DNA of 12,585 bases from Myxococcales bacterium (GTDB lineage Bacteria; Myxococcota; Polyangia; Polyangiales; Polyangiaceae): NCBI GenBank assembly GCA_020430865.1, contig JAGQIY010000793.1, positions 1 to 12,585 on the forward strand, given 5' to 3'. The notes under the pieces are model-generated. The model was not told the DNA's origin. It saw nothing but the letters and a program-made list of their open reading frames with translations, and searched no databases. Numbering within the stretch: the first letter of the stretch is position 1; each line of letters starts with the position of its first letter. A program made the position numbers and the translations under genes. Shown here one piece after another: positions 6,116 through 12,585 of the stretch.

Positions 6116-8452
6116 ATGAACATCACCAAACTCATCAAGGTGGCGACCGCCCTCGGGGTGTTGTCACTTGCTGGGTGCCCGGGGCCAAACGGGCCTGGAC
6201 CCAACCCGCCCCCTCCGCCGAAGGCCTTCGCGGACGAAGAGTGCGATCCCAACCAGATGAACCGCGCGGAACCGCTGATCGTCGATTGGCGCGGTAACGA
6301 TCGCCTGAACCTGGAAGCCGCCATGCGCCAGGGCGTCGCGGTCGTCTCCTACAGCTGCAACGCGATCAAGCTGCTGCCGAACTGCCGAGTCAAGGGCGAC
6401 TACGGCTTCATCGGCGTCTCGACGAAGCAGGAGAAGCTGAGCCTCAAGGACCAGTCGGAGATCGTCGCCAACCTGCCGCTCACTGGCATGGCCCTGATCG
6501 CCAAGGCAGGAGGTCAGCTGAAGCAAGGCTCGGGCATCGATGTGCAGCTGATCATGGTGGGCAAGAAGCGCACCGCGATCAGCGAGGTCGAGAAGGTGAA
6601 CCTCGAGGGCGAGTGCGAGGGCGCGACCCACTTCGTCCAGGGTGCCACGGTCGGCGCCTTCATCGTGAGCACCGACTCCCAAGCCCTCGGCAGCGTGATG
6701 GCTGAGGTCATGGGCGGCGGCGGGAGCGCGGCCAGCTCGAAGTCGAAGAAGAGCGAGGTCGTCGATGGTCAGCCGGACGAGTGCGACAAGGCCGATCCGA
6801 TGTCCGACCGCCCACCGTCCCAGTGCCAGTCCGCCATGCGCCTCGACTTGGTGAAGATCTCCGGCATCGGTCAGGACGCTGCCAAGCCCAGAGAAGACGG
6901 CGATCTCGGCTCGAGTCAGACCCACGGCAAGGACACCGCCTCGTGCCCGCCTGGGCTCGTGCTGAGCGGTGGCAAGTGCACGAAGAAGACGTCCGCCGTC
7001 ACCAACTACGAGTGCAGCGGCAAGGACGAGGCGGAGTGCGCCGCCCAGTGCGGCAAGGGCAACATGGCGAGCTGCCGCCTGCAGGGTCTCTTGCAGGAAG
7101 ACGGCGGACGCTTCAAGGACGCGACGAAGAGCTATCTCGTTGCGTGCAAGGGAGGCGACGCCATCGCTTGCTCGAACGCGGGCTACATGTACCGCACCGG
7201 TCGCGGTGTGCCGAAGCAGGAGGACACGGCCGCCAAGCTCATGGCCCTCGGCTGTGAGACCGGCGATGCCCGTGGCTGCACCGATCTCGGCTACTACTAC
7301 GAGAAGGGGATCGGCGTCGCTGCGAGCAACGAGAAGGCGGCGACGCTGTACAAGCGTGGGTGTGATGGCGGCAACCTCACGGGCTGCGCCAACTACGCCT
7401 ACATGCTCAACACCGGTACCGGGGTGCAGAAGGATCACACCCAGGCCGCCGTCTACCGCCGCCGCGCATGCCTCGCAGGCAACGCGCGCTCGTGCAGCGA
7501 CCTCGGCTACCAGTACGACCGCGGGCAAGGCGTGCCCAAGGATCTGGCGATGGCCCAGTCGCTGTACGTCAAGGCGTGCGACGGGGACAACGGCATCGGC
7601 TGCATGAACGCCGGTATCACCTTCGAAGAAGGCGAGCGCGCGGACATTTCCCGCGCGGCAACCTACTATCAGAAGGGCTGCAAGCTCGAGAGCGGCACCG
7701 CCTGCCGGCTCCTGGGCGGTCTCTACCAGACCGGTCGCGGCGTGACGAAGAGCTCCGACCTCGCCAGAGCCTCCTTCAAGAAGGCGTGCGAGCTCGGGGA
7801 CTCCGAGGGCTGCAAGCTCGAGAAGACGGTGGCGACGGCGACTGCCAAGGCTGTCGCTCCGTTCAAGTCCGGCACCCGAGTGCGCGCGACCCGCAGCTAC
7901 GACGGCAAGATCGTCGCAGGCATGACCGGGACCTACTATGGAACCAACGGCAAGGAACCGCCGGCCTTCGTGATCTGGGACCAGCGCATCGGCTCCGATC
8001 CCTTCTACTACACCGACGAGGGCGCACCCGCGGGGAAGAACGACTACGCCTACTGGGTGCCCTGGGACGTGCTCGAGCGCGCCATGGCCCCTGGCATGCG
8101 CATCCGTGCCACGCGAGACTACGACGGAACCATCACCAAGGGCATGCTCGGGACCTACTACGGAACCAACGGGGGCACCCCGCCCGCGTTCGTGCTCTGG
8201 GACAAGCGCATCGGCGCCAACCCAGTCTACTACGACAAGGAAGGCGCTCCGCGCGGAAAGAACGACCACGCATACTGGGTGCCCTGGGACACCATCGAGG
8301 AGGTCCTCAAGCCAGGTACGCGCATCGTCGCCCTCAAGGACTACGACGGCAAGATCCGCAAGGGCATGGAAGGTGTCTACTGGGGCACCAACGGCAAGAA
8401 CCCGCCAGCCTTCGTCGTCTGGGACAAGGACCTCGGCTCGAGTTCCTTCTAA
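6116..8452 (+). CDS. Sel1-repeat lipoprotein with 74-aa C-terminal repeats, cut short by TAA
   Basis: A 778-residue product as it reads, starting at the ATG at 6116 with AAAGGA five bases upstream. Residues 1-21 are a lipoprotein signal (MNITKLIKVATALGVL, then SLAGC with lipidated Cys21), followed by a Pro-rich linker. Residues about 38-250 form a domain I do not recognise, containing LNLEAAMRQGVAVVSYSC and LLPNCRVKGDYGF. Residues about 307-573 are seven Cys-bearing Sel1-like repeats (pattern G-GCTDLGYYYEKGIGV, ending in AC or GC) that should stack as an alpha-helical solenoid with disulfides, as in Helicobacter Hcp proteins; such repeats bind other proteins. From residue 586 come the 74-residue repeats. 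The frame stops at TAA 8450-8452 in the middle of repeat 3, but repeats 4 and 5 continue in the same frame to 8980; the intact gene would encode 953 to 954 residues. It probably acts at the outer membrane or in the periplasm. Nothing visible defines its ligand. Confidence 0.88.
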   Translation: MNITKLIKVATALGVLSLAGCPGPNGPGPNPPPPPKAFADEECDPNQMNRAEPLIVDWRGNDRLNLEAAMRQGVAVVSYSCNAIKLLPNCRVKGDYGFIGVSTKQEKLSLKDQSEIVANLPLTGMALIAKAGGQLKQGSGIDVQLIMVGKKRTAISEVEKVNLEGECEGATHFVQGATVGAFIVSTDSQALGSVMAEVMGGGGSAASSKSKKSEVVDGQPDECDKADPMSDRPPSQCQSAMRLDLVKISGIGQDAAKPREDGDLGSSQTHGKDTASCPPGLVLSGGKCTKKTSAVTNYECSGKDEAECAAQCGKGNMASCRLQGLLQEDGGRFKDATKSYLVACKGGDAIACSNAGYMYRTGRGVPKQEDTAAKLMALGCETGDARGCTDLGYYYEKGIGVAASNEKAATLYKRGCDGGNLTGCANYAYMLNTGTGVQKDHTQAAVYRRRACLAGNARSCSDLGYQYDRGQGVPKDLAMAQSLYVKACDGDNGIGCMNAGITFEEGERADISRAATYYQKGCKLESGTACRLLGGLYQTGRGVTKSSDLARASFKKACELGDSEGCKLEKTVATATAKAVAPFKSGTRVRATRSYDGKIVAGMTGTYYGTNGKEPPAFVIWDQRIGSDPFYYTDEGAPAGKNDYAYWVPWDVLERAMAPGMRIRATRDYDGTITKGMLGTYYGTNGGTPPAFVLWDKRIGANPVYYDKEGAPRGKNDHAYWVPWDTIEEVLKPGTRIVALKDYDGKIRKGMEGVYWGTNGKNPPAFVVWDKDLGSSSF
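7034..7834 (+). repeat. Sel1-like repeat region, seven Cys-paired units
   Basis: The encoded units are about 34-38 residues, each having a Cys near the start (for example ARGCTDLG, LTGCANYA, ARSCSDLG) and one at the end (KRGC, RRAC, VKAC, QKGC, KKAC), with the central Tyr-x-x-G-x-GV signature in most. Unit 6 has a degenerate centre (EEGERAD). A partial eighth unit (GDSEGCKLEK) closes the array. Boundaries are by eye. Confidence 0.8.
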
Positions 8453-8977
8453 TACAGCGACGAAGGAGCTGGGCCCGGAAAGAACTCTCACGCTTACTGG
8501 GTGCCCTGGGACGTGATCGACGAGGCGCTGTCCAGCGGAGTGCGCGTCATCGCGACCAAGAACTACGACAGCAAGATCAAGCGCGGCATGATGGGCACGT
8601 ACTACGGCACCAACGGCAAGAGCCCGCCAGCCTTCGTGCTCTGGGATGACTTCATCGGCTCGAATCCGGTCTACTACACCGGCGGCGGCGCTCCTCCGGG
8701 TCGCGATGGCTACGCCTACTGGGTGGAGTGGGACGTGATCCGTCAGGCGTTCATCCCGGGACGCAAGGTCAAGGCCGTGCGCAGCTACGACGGCAAGATC
8801 AACAAGGGGGACATGGGAGTGTACTGGGGCACCAACGGCAAGAACCCGCCGGCCTTCGTGCTCTGGAACAAGACCATCGGCGCAAACCCCGTGTACTACA
8901 GCGACGAAGGCGCACCCCGCGGCAAGAACGCGAACGCCTACTGGGTGCCCTGGAACGTGATCCAGCCTCTGAATTAC
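7871..8977 (+). repeat. Five tandem 222-bp (74-aa) repeats
   Basis: Units: 7871-8092, 8093-8314, 8315-8536, 8537-8758 and 8759-8977 (the last is one codon shorter). The shared pattern is G-x-[RK]-[VI]-x-A-x-x-x-YD-x-KI-x-x-G-x-x-G-[TV]-Y-[YW]-GTNG-x-x-PPAFV-x-W-x-x-x-[IL]-G, then YY, then G-A-x-x-G-[KR], then AYWV-x-W-[DN]-V. The spacing is fixed with no indels. Conserved Gly, Trp and aromatic positions with beta-prone segments suggest a small SH3-like barrel per unit; that fold is inference. The third unit carries TAA at unit position 46, where the others have Tyr. Confidence 0.92.
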
Positions 8978-8980
8978 TGA
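8453..8980 (+). pseudogene. Severed C-terminal part of the repeat lipoprotein (rest of repeat 3, repeats 4-5)
   Basis: This stretch is in the same frame as the gene starting at 6116, has no further stop until TGA at 8978-8980, and encodes the remainder of repeat 3 plus complete repeats 4 and 5 with all conserved positions kept. It lacks its own signal peptide, and its first possible start, a GTG at 8501, is an internal Val of the conserved YWVPW motif with no ribosome-binding site, so an independent gene is unlikely. The lack of decay shows that the stop at 8450 is recent, is read through, or is a sequence error. Confidence 0.8.
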
Positions 8981-9000
8981 GGCGCTGAGTCACATGAACC

Positions 9001-9032
9001 GAGCGGCGGGCCAGGCGACTGGCTCGCCGTTT
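9001..9032 (+). terminator. Intrinsic terminator hairpin after the repeat lipoprotein gene
   Basis: CGGCGGGCCAG (9004-9014) pairs with CTGGCTCGCCG (9019-9029) as an 11-bp stem with one G-U pair and a GCGA loop (GNRA type), extendable by three pairs at the base, ending in TTT (9030-9032). It begins 20 bp after the TGA at 8980, not after the TAA at 8452, so it marks the end of the original full-length gene. Confidence 0.65.
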
Positions 9033-9112
9033 CACGTTGCCTCCCCTCTCCCCCAACCCTGTCGTTCGATTCCCCGCGGCAACTGCTTGCGCCTGCGGGC
9101 GGGCGACGCGGG

Positions 9113-9529
9113 CTAGGTCTCGAGCGGACGCTGCGGTGCTTGCTGGGGGTGAGGAACCGCGCAGCCCGCAGCGTCGCAACGTCCGGTCCACTTGAGGCGG
9201 TTCTTCGCGAAGCGCTCGTAGGCGGCGTCGAGCCCCTGGCGGACCCCAGGGAGACGGGTCAGCGCGACCAGCGGCGACAGCCCGACGGCGGCGTAGAGCC
9301 TCCTGAACACCTCGACCCCCGTGATCCACTCGCCTCCAGGCAGCCTCCCGTGGATCTTGTCCATCAGGGTCACGTAGTCGGTGCCCAGCGCCTGGGCGTC
9401 GAACTCCGGCGCTGCGATGTCGGTGAAGCGGATGCGCTGCTTGCGATCGAGCTTCTGGAGCATGTGGATCTCACGCACACACAGTGGGCAGTCACCATCG
9501 AAGAAGACCTCGACTTCGTAGTCGCTCAT
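9113..9529 (-). CDS. DCC-family thiol-disulfide oxidoreductase (DUF393)
   Basis: A 138-residue protein with its start at the ATG at 9529, which puts the hallmark motif near the N-terminus as in the family. The motif [14 protein letters not shown] (residues 8-21) contains the conserved Asp-x-x-Cys-x-x-Cys (Asp11, Cys14, Cys17), a thioredoxin-like redox pair. The middle ([20 protein letters not shown]) and the Cys-containing tail ([15 protein letters not shown]) also match the family pattern. No signal peptide, so probably cytoplasmic. Substrates of this family are poorly known. No clear Shine-Dalgarno precedes the ATG; a longer start at 9643 adds a basic, unlikely extension. It is divergent from the thioesterase gene, with 123 bp between them. 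Confidence 0.9.
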   Translation of the reverse strand: MSDYEVEVFFDGDCPLCVREIHMLQKLDRKQRIRFTDIAAPEFDAQALGTDYVTLMDKIHGRLPGGEWITGVEVFRRLYAAVGLSPLVALTRLPGVRQGLDAAYERFAKNRLKWTGRCDAAGCAVPHPQQAPQRPLET

Positions 9530-9652
9530 GAGTGGGCTGTGAGACCCGGCGAGGGCAATGTAAAGATCCGGGAGCGGGCGGCTGCATTTCCGCAGCGCTG
9601 GCCGGCGCAGGCGGCGCTTTACACGCCAACCGGACTCGGGCACCTAGGCTCG

Positions 9653-10090
9653 ATGCTGCCGTCATTGATCAGCGCCGAAGCCTTCACTCGACTAGTCGAC
9701 GACCACATGCACATGGGCGAGGACTTCCGCTTCAGTGTGCTCGAGCTGGAGCGCGGGCGCGCCCGCATCGGTCTGCAGGCCTCGGAGAAGTTCCGGCGCC
9801 CCGGAGGCACGGTCAGCGGACCGACGCTGTTCACGCTCGCAGACGTCACGCTGTGGGCTGCGGTGCTGTCGGAGATAGGCATCCAGGCGATGGCCGTCAC
9901 GAGCGACATGACGCTCCACTTCTTGCGCAAGCCACGCCTCGGCACCCTGGTGTGCGAGGCGCGCATCCTCAAGGTGGGCCGGCGCCTGGTGCACGGCGAC
10001 ATCCGAATCTGGCTCGCGGACGAGCCGGCGGTGGTGTGCCACGCGACAGGGACCTACGCGCGACCGGAGGCTGAGGCAACCGCGCCTTGA
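9653..10090 (+). CDS. PaaI-family (hotdog-fold) acyl-CoA thioesterase
   Basis: A 145-residue protein with its start at the ATG at 9653, giving the usual length for this family. Residues 50-66 (RPGGTVSGPTLFTLADV) correspond to the hotdog-helix segment, with Gly51-Gly52 and a likely catalytic Asp64. TSDMTLHFLRKPRLGTLVCEARILKVGRR-like sequence (from about residue 84) is the typical strand pair of PaaI-type enzymes. Expected reaction: hydrolysis of acyl- or aryl-CoA thioesters in the cytoplasm, probably as a dimer or tetramer; the substrate cannot be read from the sequence. Only a weak AGG lies upstream. The frame is open further upstream to 9140 but overlaps the opposing gene and lacks family similarity. 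Confidence 0.9.
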   Translation: MLPSLISAEAFTRLVDDHMHMGEDFRFSVLELERGRARIGLQASEKFRRPGGTVSGPTLFTLADVTLWAAVLSEIGIQAMAVTSDMTLHFLRKPRLGTLVCEARILKVGRRLVHGDIRIWLADEPAVVCHATGTYARPEAEATAP

Positions 10091-10122
10091 GGCAGACTTG
10101 CGGCACGTCGCGGCGGGCGGAG

Positions 10123-10144
10123 GGCGCGGAGTCATCACCGCGCC
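10123..10144. terminator. GC-rich hairpin between convergent genes
   Basis: GGCGCGG (10123-10129) and CCGCGCC (10138-10144) form a perfect 7-bp stem around an 8-base loop. It sits 32 bp past the thioesterase stop and 27 bp past the DUF362 gene stop, so it could end transcription from both sides. No T-run follows on either strand, so it is only a candidate. Confidence 0.35.
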
Positions 10145-10171
10145 GCCAACTCATGCCACGGGGCAATCAGC

Positions 10172-11305
10172 TCAGATGGTGACGCTCTTGACCCGGATCT
10201 TGTTCAAGTCGAACACACCGAGCCCCAGCTCGCCGGCGGTCTTGATGTACTTCGGCTCGCGCTTGACGTCGGCCAGCGACTTCATCCCGTTCTCCTTGCG
10301 GGCGGCGTCGATCACCTTCCAGCCGTAGCGGTCCATCGCCACCGGATCGGTGGCCACGTAGACGGCGCCATGAGGAATGCGCTTGCGCGGATCGCGGTCC
10401 AGCGGTCCGCGATCGTAGATGATCTTGAAGGCGTCGGTGATGTGCAAGCGCACTCGACTGGTCACGATCGGGTGGTTGTAGAGCATCGCGATCTGGGGAC
10501 TCGCCAGGTGCGCGTGGTGGTCCTCTGGGTTGTTCACGTTGCCGTGGGTGATGTTCTTCAGCGTCCCCGTGTAGCCGCAGATCCCGTGATCCTTCATCTG
10601 GGTCATGTCGATCACGGCCGTCGCTTGCAGCAGCTGGGTCGAGAACTTGGTCTTGATGCCCTGGTAGATGGTGATCTCCGGCATCTTGTGGTCGAGGTTG
10701 TTGTGAGTCGCCGTCTTCACGCCTTCGGGTAGATCGTAACCCTTCACGCTGACGCGCGTGCCCATCAGGAAAGTCGGGAACTGCTCGTAGACGGTTATCT
10801 TTTCCGCAGGGACACCGACACCGATGACGGCCTCGACCACCGGCTTGATCAGCTCGAAATTGACGGCCATCGTGTAGCCCTTCTGGCCCGCGATGCCGTT
10901 GACCTTGATCGCCACGGTGTCGTCCTTGTGGACGAAGCGCTTCATCGCCTCCACCAGGTTCGACTTGCCCGTGAACTCGGTCATCGCCCGCTCGAGCAGC
11001 TCCTTGGCCACATCGGCCTTCGGCCAGAGCTGGTTTGGCTGCATGAAGGAAGCAAAGTCGCCCTTCTTCTCGACCTTGACGATCTTTCCGGGCACCGCCA
11101 TGGGACGAAATCCCTTGGGCGGCTTGGCGGTCAGAGTCTTGGCCACGGCTTCGTCCGAGAGACCGGTCAGCATCGCCGCGCTGCCGAGCGCAATCGATCC
11201 CTTCATCAGGTCGCGGCGGCTGACGCCCGGGCCTCGCACCTTCTCAGCAGCTTCCCGAACGGACGCCCTCAGCTCCTTGGCGATCGAATCACGCTCACTT
11301 GCCAT
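10172..11305 (-). CDS. Tat-exported DUF362 domain protein
   Basis: A 377-residue protein. The ATG at 11305 has a near-perfect Shine-Dalgarno (GGAGG, five bases before it). Residues 29-36 (SRRDLMKG) followed by the moderately hydrophobic SIALGSAAMLTGL form a twin-arginine signal, implying folded export. The DUF362 pattern is clear: DDTVAIKVNGIAG and then NFELIKPVVEAVIGVGVP, a central MTQMKDHGICGYTGTLKNITHG, and VYVATDPVAMDRYGWKVID near the C-terminus. DUF362 proteins are of uncertain function. Some carry iron-sulfur clusters, but no ferredoxin Cys motif is present here; only one Cys (in HGICG) is seen in the mature part. The gene lies 78 bp downstream of the formylglycine-enzyme-like lipoprotein gene on the same strand; a weak promoter (TTTGCC and GATACT, 16 bp apart) might lie between. 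Confidence 0.92.
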   Translation of the reverse strand: MASERDSIAKELRASVREAAEKVRGPGVSRRDLMKGSIALGSAAMLTGLSDEAVAKTLTAKPPKGFRPMAVPGKIVKVEKKGDFASFMQPNQLWPKADVAKELLERAMTEFTGKSNLVEAMKRFVHKDDTVAIKVNGIAGQKGYTMAVNFELIKPVVEAVIGVGVPAEKITVYEQFPTFLMGTRVSVKGYDLPEGVKTATHNNLDHKMPEITIYQGIKTKFSTQLLQATAVIDMTQMKDHGICGYTGTLKNITHGNVNNPEDHHAHLASPQIAMLYNHPIVTSRVRLHITDAFKIIYDRGPLDRDPRKRIPHGAVYVATDPVAMDRYGWKVIDAARKENGMKSLADVKREPKYIKTAGELGLGVFDLNKIRVKSVTI

Positions 11306-11383
11306 AGTTCCCTCCGATGACGTTAGGGAAGTATCACGGCGCCGGGACCCGGGCAAAGTGCCGCTAGCCGGTTCCTGCGACCT

Positions 11384-12373
11384 TCAGGGTCCGTCTGATC
11401 CAGCGCTGCGCTCGCCCTGGGGCGGGCTCCCAGCATCGGCGCAGCAGCGAAACGAAACGAAATAGTAGGTGAATTCCGGTTCATGACTGGTCGTCACCGG
11501 GCGACAGGCGTTGCGGACGTGTCCCCACGCCCCGCCCTTCAGCGCTGCGAACACCGCCCTCTGCTTGGGCCGATCGTGATCCGCCAGCGCCCACTCGTCG
11601 AAGTTACCGGTCAGATCGTGGACGCCGTAGTCGCTCACGCACGCCTTCATCGCGCCGCTCGGCTTGCTCTGATCGAGACGCGCGAGCTCGGGGTCCCGCA
11701 CCTCGGGCTTGCTCGAGTAGATCTTCTTCAAACTGGGACTGATCCAGCGGTTGTCGATGTTGCACTTCTCACTCGATCGCTCCCATCCGTAGGGAAACGG
11801 CTTCTCGTCCGGTCCTTCACAAGCGGCGACCCATTCGCTCTCGTAGCAAAGCCGTTTGCCCAGGGCGCCGCAGGCGCCCGCCGCGTCGTACCAGCTCACC
11901 ATCACGGGAGGGTGCCCCCCTTCCTGGTTCGGGTACTCGTAGCGATCGATGCAGAAGTCGAGCTTGATGCGCTCGCCTCTGCAGGTGTTCTCGTCCTCCG
12001 CGAAGCGATGACAGATCGTGATGTGATTGCTCCGATCGTACTCGCTCTTCAAGCACTTGCGCTCCATCTCGGGGCAGAAGTCGTGCTGCACGTGCAGCAT
12101 GCCTTCGGGGCAAGCAGGAGGTGGGACGCTGGGTCCTCCGCCAGCCGCGTCTGGGGCCGAGACGCCGCCTTCCGTCGGTGTCGCCGCGCCCGTCGCGGTG
12201 GGCGCCTCCGCCGCGGTGGGACGCTCTGCCGGAGCGACCTCGGGAGGGGGCTGAGGAGCGCAAGCAGTCAGCAGACACGTCACCACGCTGCTCGCGGCAA
12301 GCCCACGAGCGAAAGGCCCGGAGGCCCGCGGCCGAGGACGCGGGCACGGATTCGAGACGGACGAGCGAAGCAT
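11384..12373 (-). CDS. Cys-rich SUMF1/formylglycine-generating-enzyme-like lipoprotein
   Basis: A 329-residue protein from the ATG at 12373 (a GTG at 12433 is an alternative). The first 38 residues have an Arg/Pro-rich start, a hydrophobic stretch (LAASSVVTCLLTA) and a good lipobox LLTAC with Cys38. Residues 39-87 are a Pro/Ala/Thr-rich tether. The rest shows SUMF1-domain landmarks: PVMVSWYDA (156-164), GKRLCYESEW (172-181), LTGNFDEW (254-261) and GGAWGHVRNAC (280-290), ending in VSFRCCAD (306-313). True formylglycine-generating enzymes use two Cys in GGS-W/F-x-C-x4-C to bind copper; here the first is His285 and only Cys290 remains. At least ten further Cys suggest disulfides. A structural, binding or divergent enzymatic role at the envelope is more likely than sulfatase maturation. 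Confidence 0.85.
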   Translation of the reverse strand: MLRSSVSNPCPRPRPRASGPFARGLAASSVVTCLLTACAPQPPPEVAPAERPTAAEAPTATGAATPTEGGVSAPDAAGGGPSVPPPACPEGMLHVQHDFCPEMERKCLKSEYDRSNHITICHRFAEDENTCRGERIKLDFCIDRYEYPNQEGGHPPVMVSWYDAAGACGALGKRLCYESEWVAACEGPDEKPFPYGWERSSEKCNIDNRWISPSLKKIYSSKPEVRDPELARLDQSKPSGAMKACVSDYGVHDLTGNFDEWALADHDRPKQRAVFAALKGGAWGHVRNACRPVTTSHEPEFTYYFVSFRCCADAGSPPQGERSAGSDGP

Positions 12374-12447
12374 GGGCAGGACTTGAGGTCGGGGCGCCGC
12401 CAGTGACCCGCGCCCCGACCTCGAGTAGCGCACTCTCCGTCATCGCC

Positions 12448-12585
12448 TCAAGGCTTCGCTCGATGCTTGGGCTTTTTCGCCTTCTTGCCCTCGTCGTCGG
12501 CGGCCTCTTCCGCAGGTTTGGGTGGGTCCACGACGATCAGCGGACTCAGCCGCTTCAGCGTGCGCACACCGATGCCGCGCACCCG
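12448..12585 (-). CDS. C-terminal end of a helix-hairpin-helix (ComEA-like) protein
   Basis: The last 45 codons of a gene entering from the right edge, ending at TGA 12448-12450. The visible part reads RVRGIGVRTLKRLSPLIVVD, which matches the second helix-hairpin-helix of ComEA-type DNA-binding proteins (VxGIGxKTLxKLxP). It is followed by an acidic then Lys-rich tail (EEAADDEGKKAKKPKHRAKP). ComEA proteins bind incoming DNA during natural transformation, but other small HhH proteins share this motif, so the role is only suggested. The stop lies 74 bp before the next gene's ATG on the same strand. Confidence 0.6.
   Translation of the reverse strand, partial: RVRGIGVRTLKRLSPLIVVDPPKPAEEAADDEGKKAKKPKHRAKP

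Noticed and set aside
6164..8491. Long minus-strand open frame (775 codons) opposite the repeat lipoprotein gene
   Set aside because: It mirrors the G/C-ending codons of the plus-strand gene; composition is Val/Ala/Leu/Arg-biased with no domain pattern, while the plus strand has clear repeats and a lipobox.
8501..8980. Independent gene starting at GTG 8501
   Set aside because: The GTG is an internal Val of the conserved YWVPW motif of repeat 3, has no ribosome-binding site or signal peptide, and is in frame with the upstream gene.
9140..9652. Upstream extension of the thioesterase
   Set aside because: It overlaps the opposing DCC gene antisense and would make the protein twice the family length.
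1..12585. tRNA, rRNA, insertion sequence or phage genes
   Set aside because: No cloverleaf-like segment, transposase-like frame, terminal inverted repeats or integrase was seen on either strand by eye.

Overview
The window is GC-rich bacterial DNA whose genes use mostly G/C-ending codons. The gene content points to a predatory or saprophytic myxobacterium (Myxococcota, perhaps Polyangia): many exported proteins and lipoproteins with Gly/Pro/Ala-rich linkers, an S55 (SpoIVB-type) peptidase beside a beta-propeller protein, a Sel1-repeat lipoprotein, a Tat-exported DUF362 protein, a formylglycine-generating-enzyme-like lipoprotein and a possible sigma-54 promoter. That placement is inferred from protein style; no rRNA or tRNA is present to confirm it. 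I see no phage, insertion sequence or CRISPR array.

Left block (1-4435, all minus strand): an S55 peptidase-like secreted protein (4435-2552), then a secreted beta-propeller/Fn3-like protein (2433-379), then the start of a Gly/Ser-rich lipoprotein (194-1, running off the window). The first two are probably co-transcribed. The third has its own candidate sigma-54 (-24/-12) promoter at 236-252.

Middle block (4708-8980): a tiny three-helix membrane protein (+) whose stop codon lies four bases from that of a convergent lipoprotein gene (-). A 438-bp divergent intergenic region follows, carrying a 15-bp minisatellite. Next comes a large lipoprotein gene (+) with a Cys-rich N-terminal domain, about seven Cys-paired Sel1-like repeats and five tandem 74-residue repeats that I do not recognise. 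The third of these repeats contains an in-frame TAA exactly where the other repeats encode tyrosine, and the frame then stays open for two more repeats to a TGA at 8980. This is either a fresh nonsense mutation, a sequencing error, readthrough or a switchable allele. A hairpin terminator follows at 9004-9032.

Right block (9113-12585): a DCC-family thiol-disulfide oxidoreductase (-) divergent from a PaaI/hotdog thioesterase (+), then three minus-strand genes: a Tat-exported DUF362 protein, a Cys-rich formylglycine-generating-enzyme-like lipoprotein, and the C-terminal end of a helix-hairpin-helix (ComEA-like) protein cut by the window edge.

Seven of the eleven genes carry an export signal (Sec, lipoprotein or Tat), so the region is mainly concerned with the cell envelope. 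Most attractive for follow-up are the disrupted repeat lipoprotein, the apparently circularly permuted S55 peptidase, the sigma-54 promoter candidate and the minisatellite.
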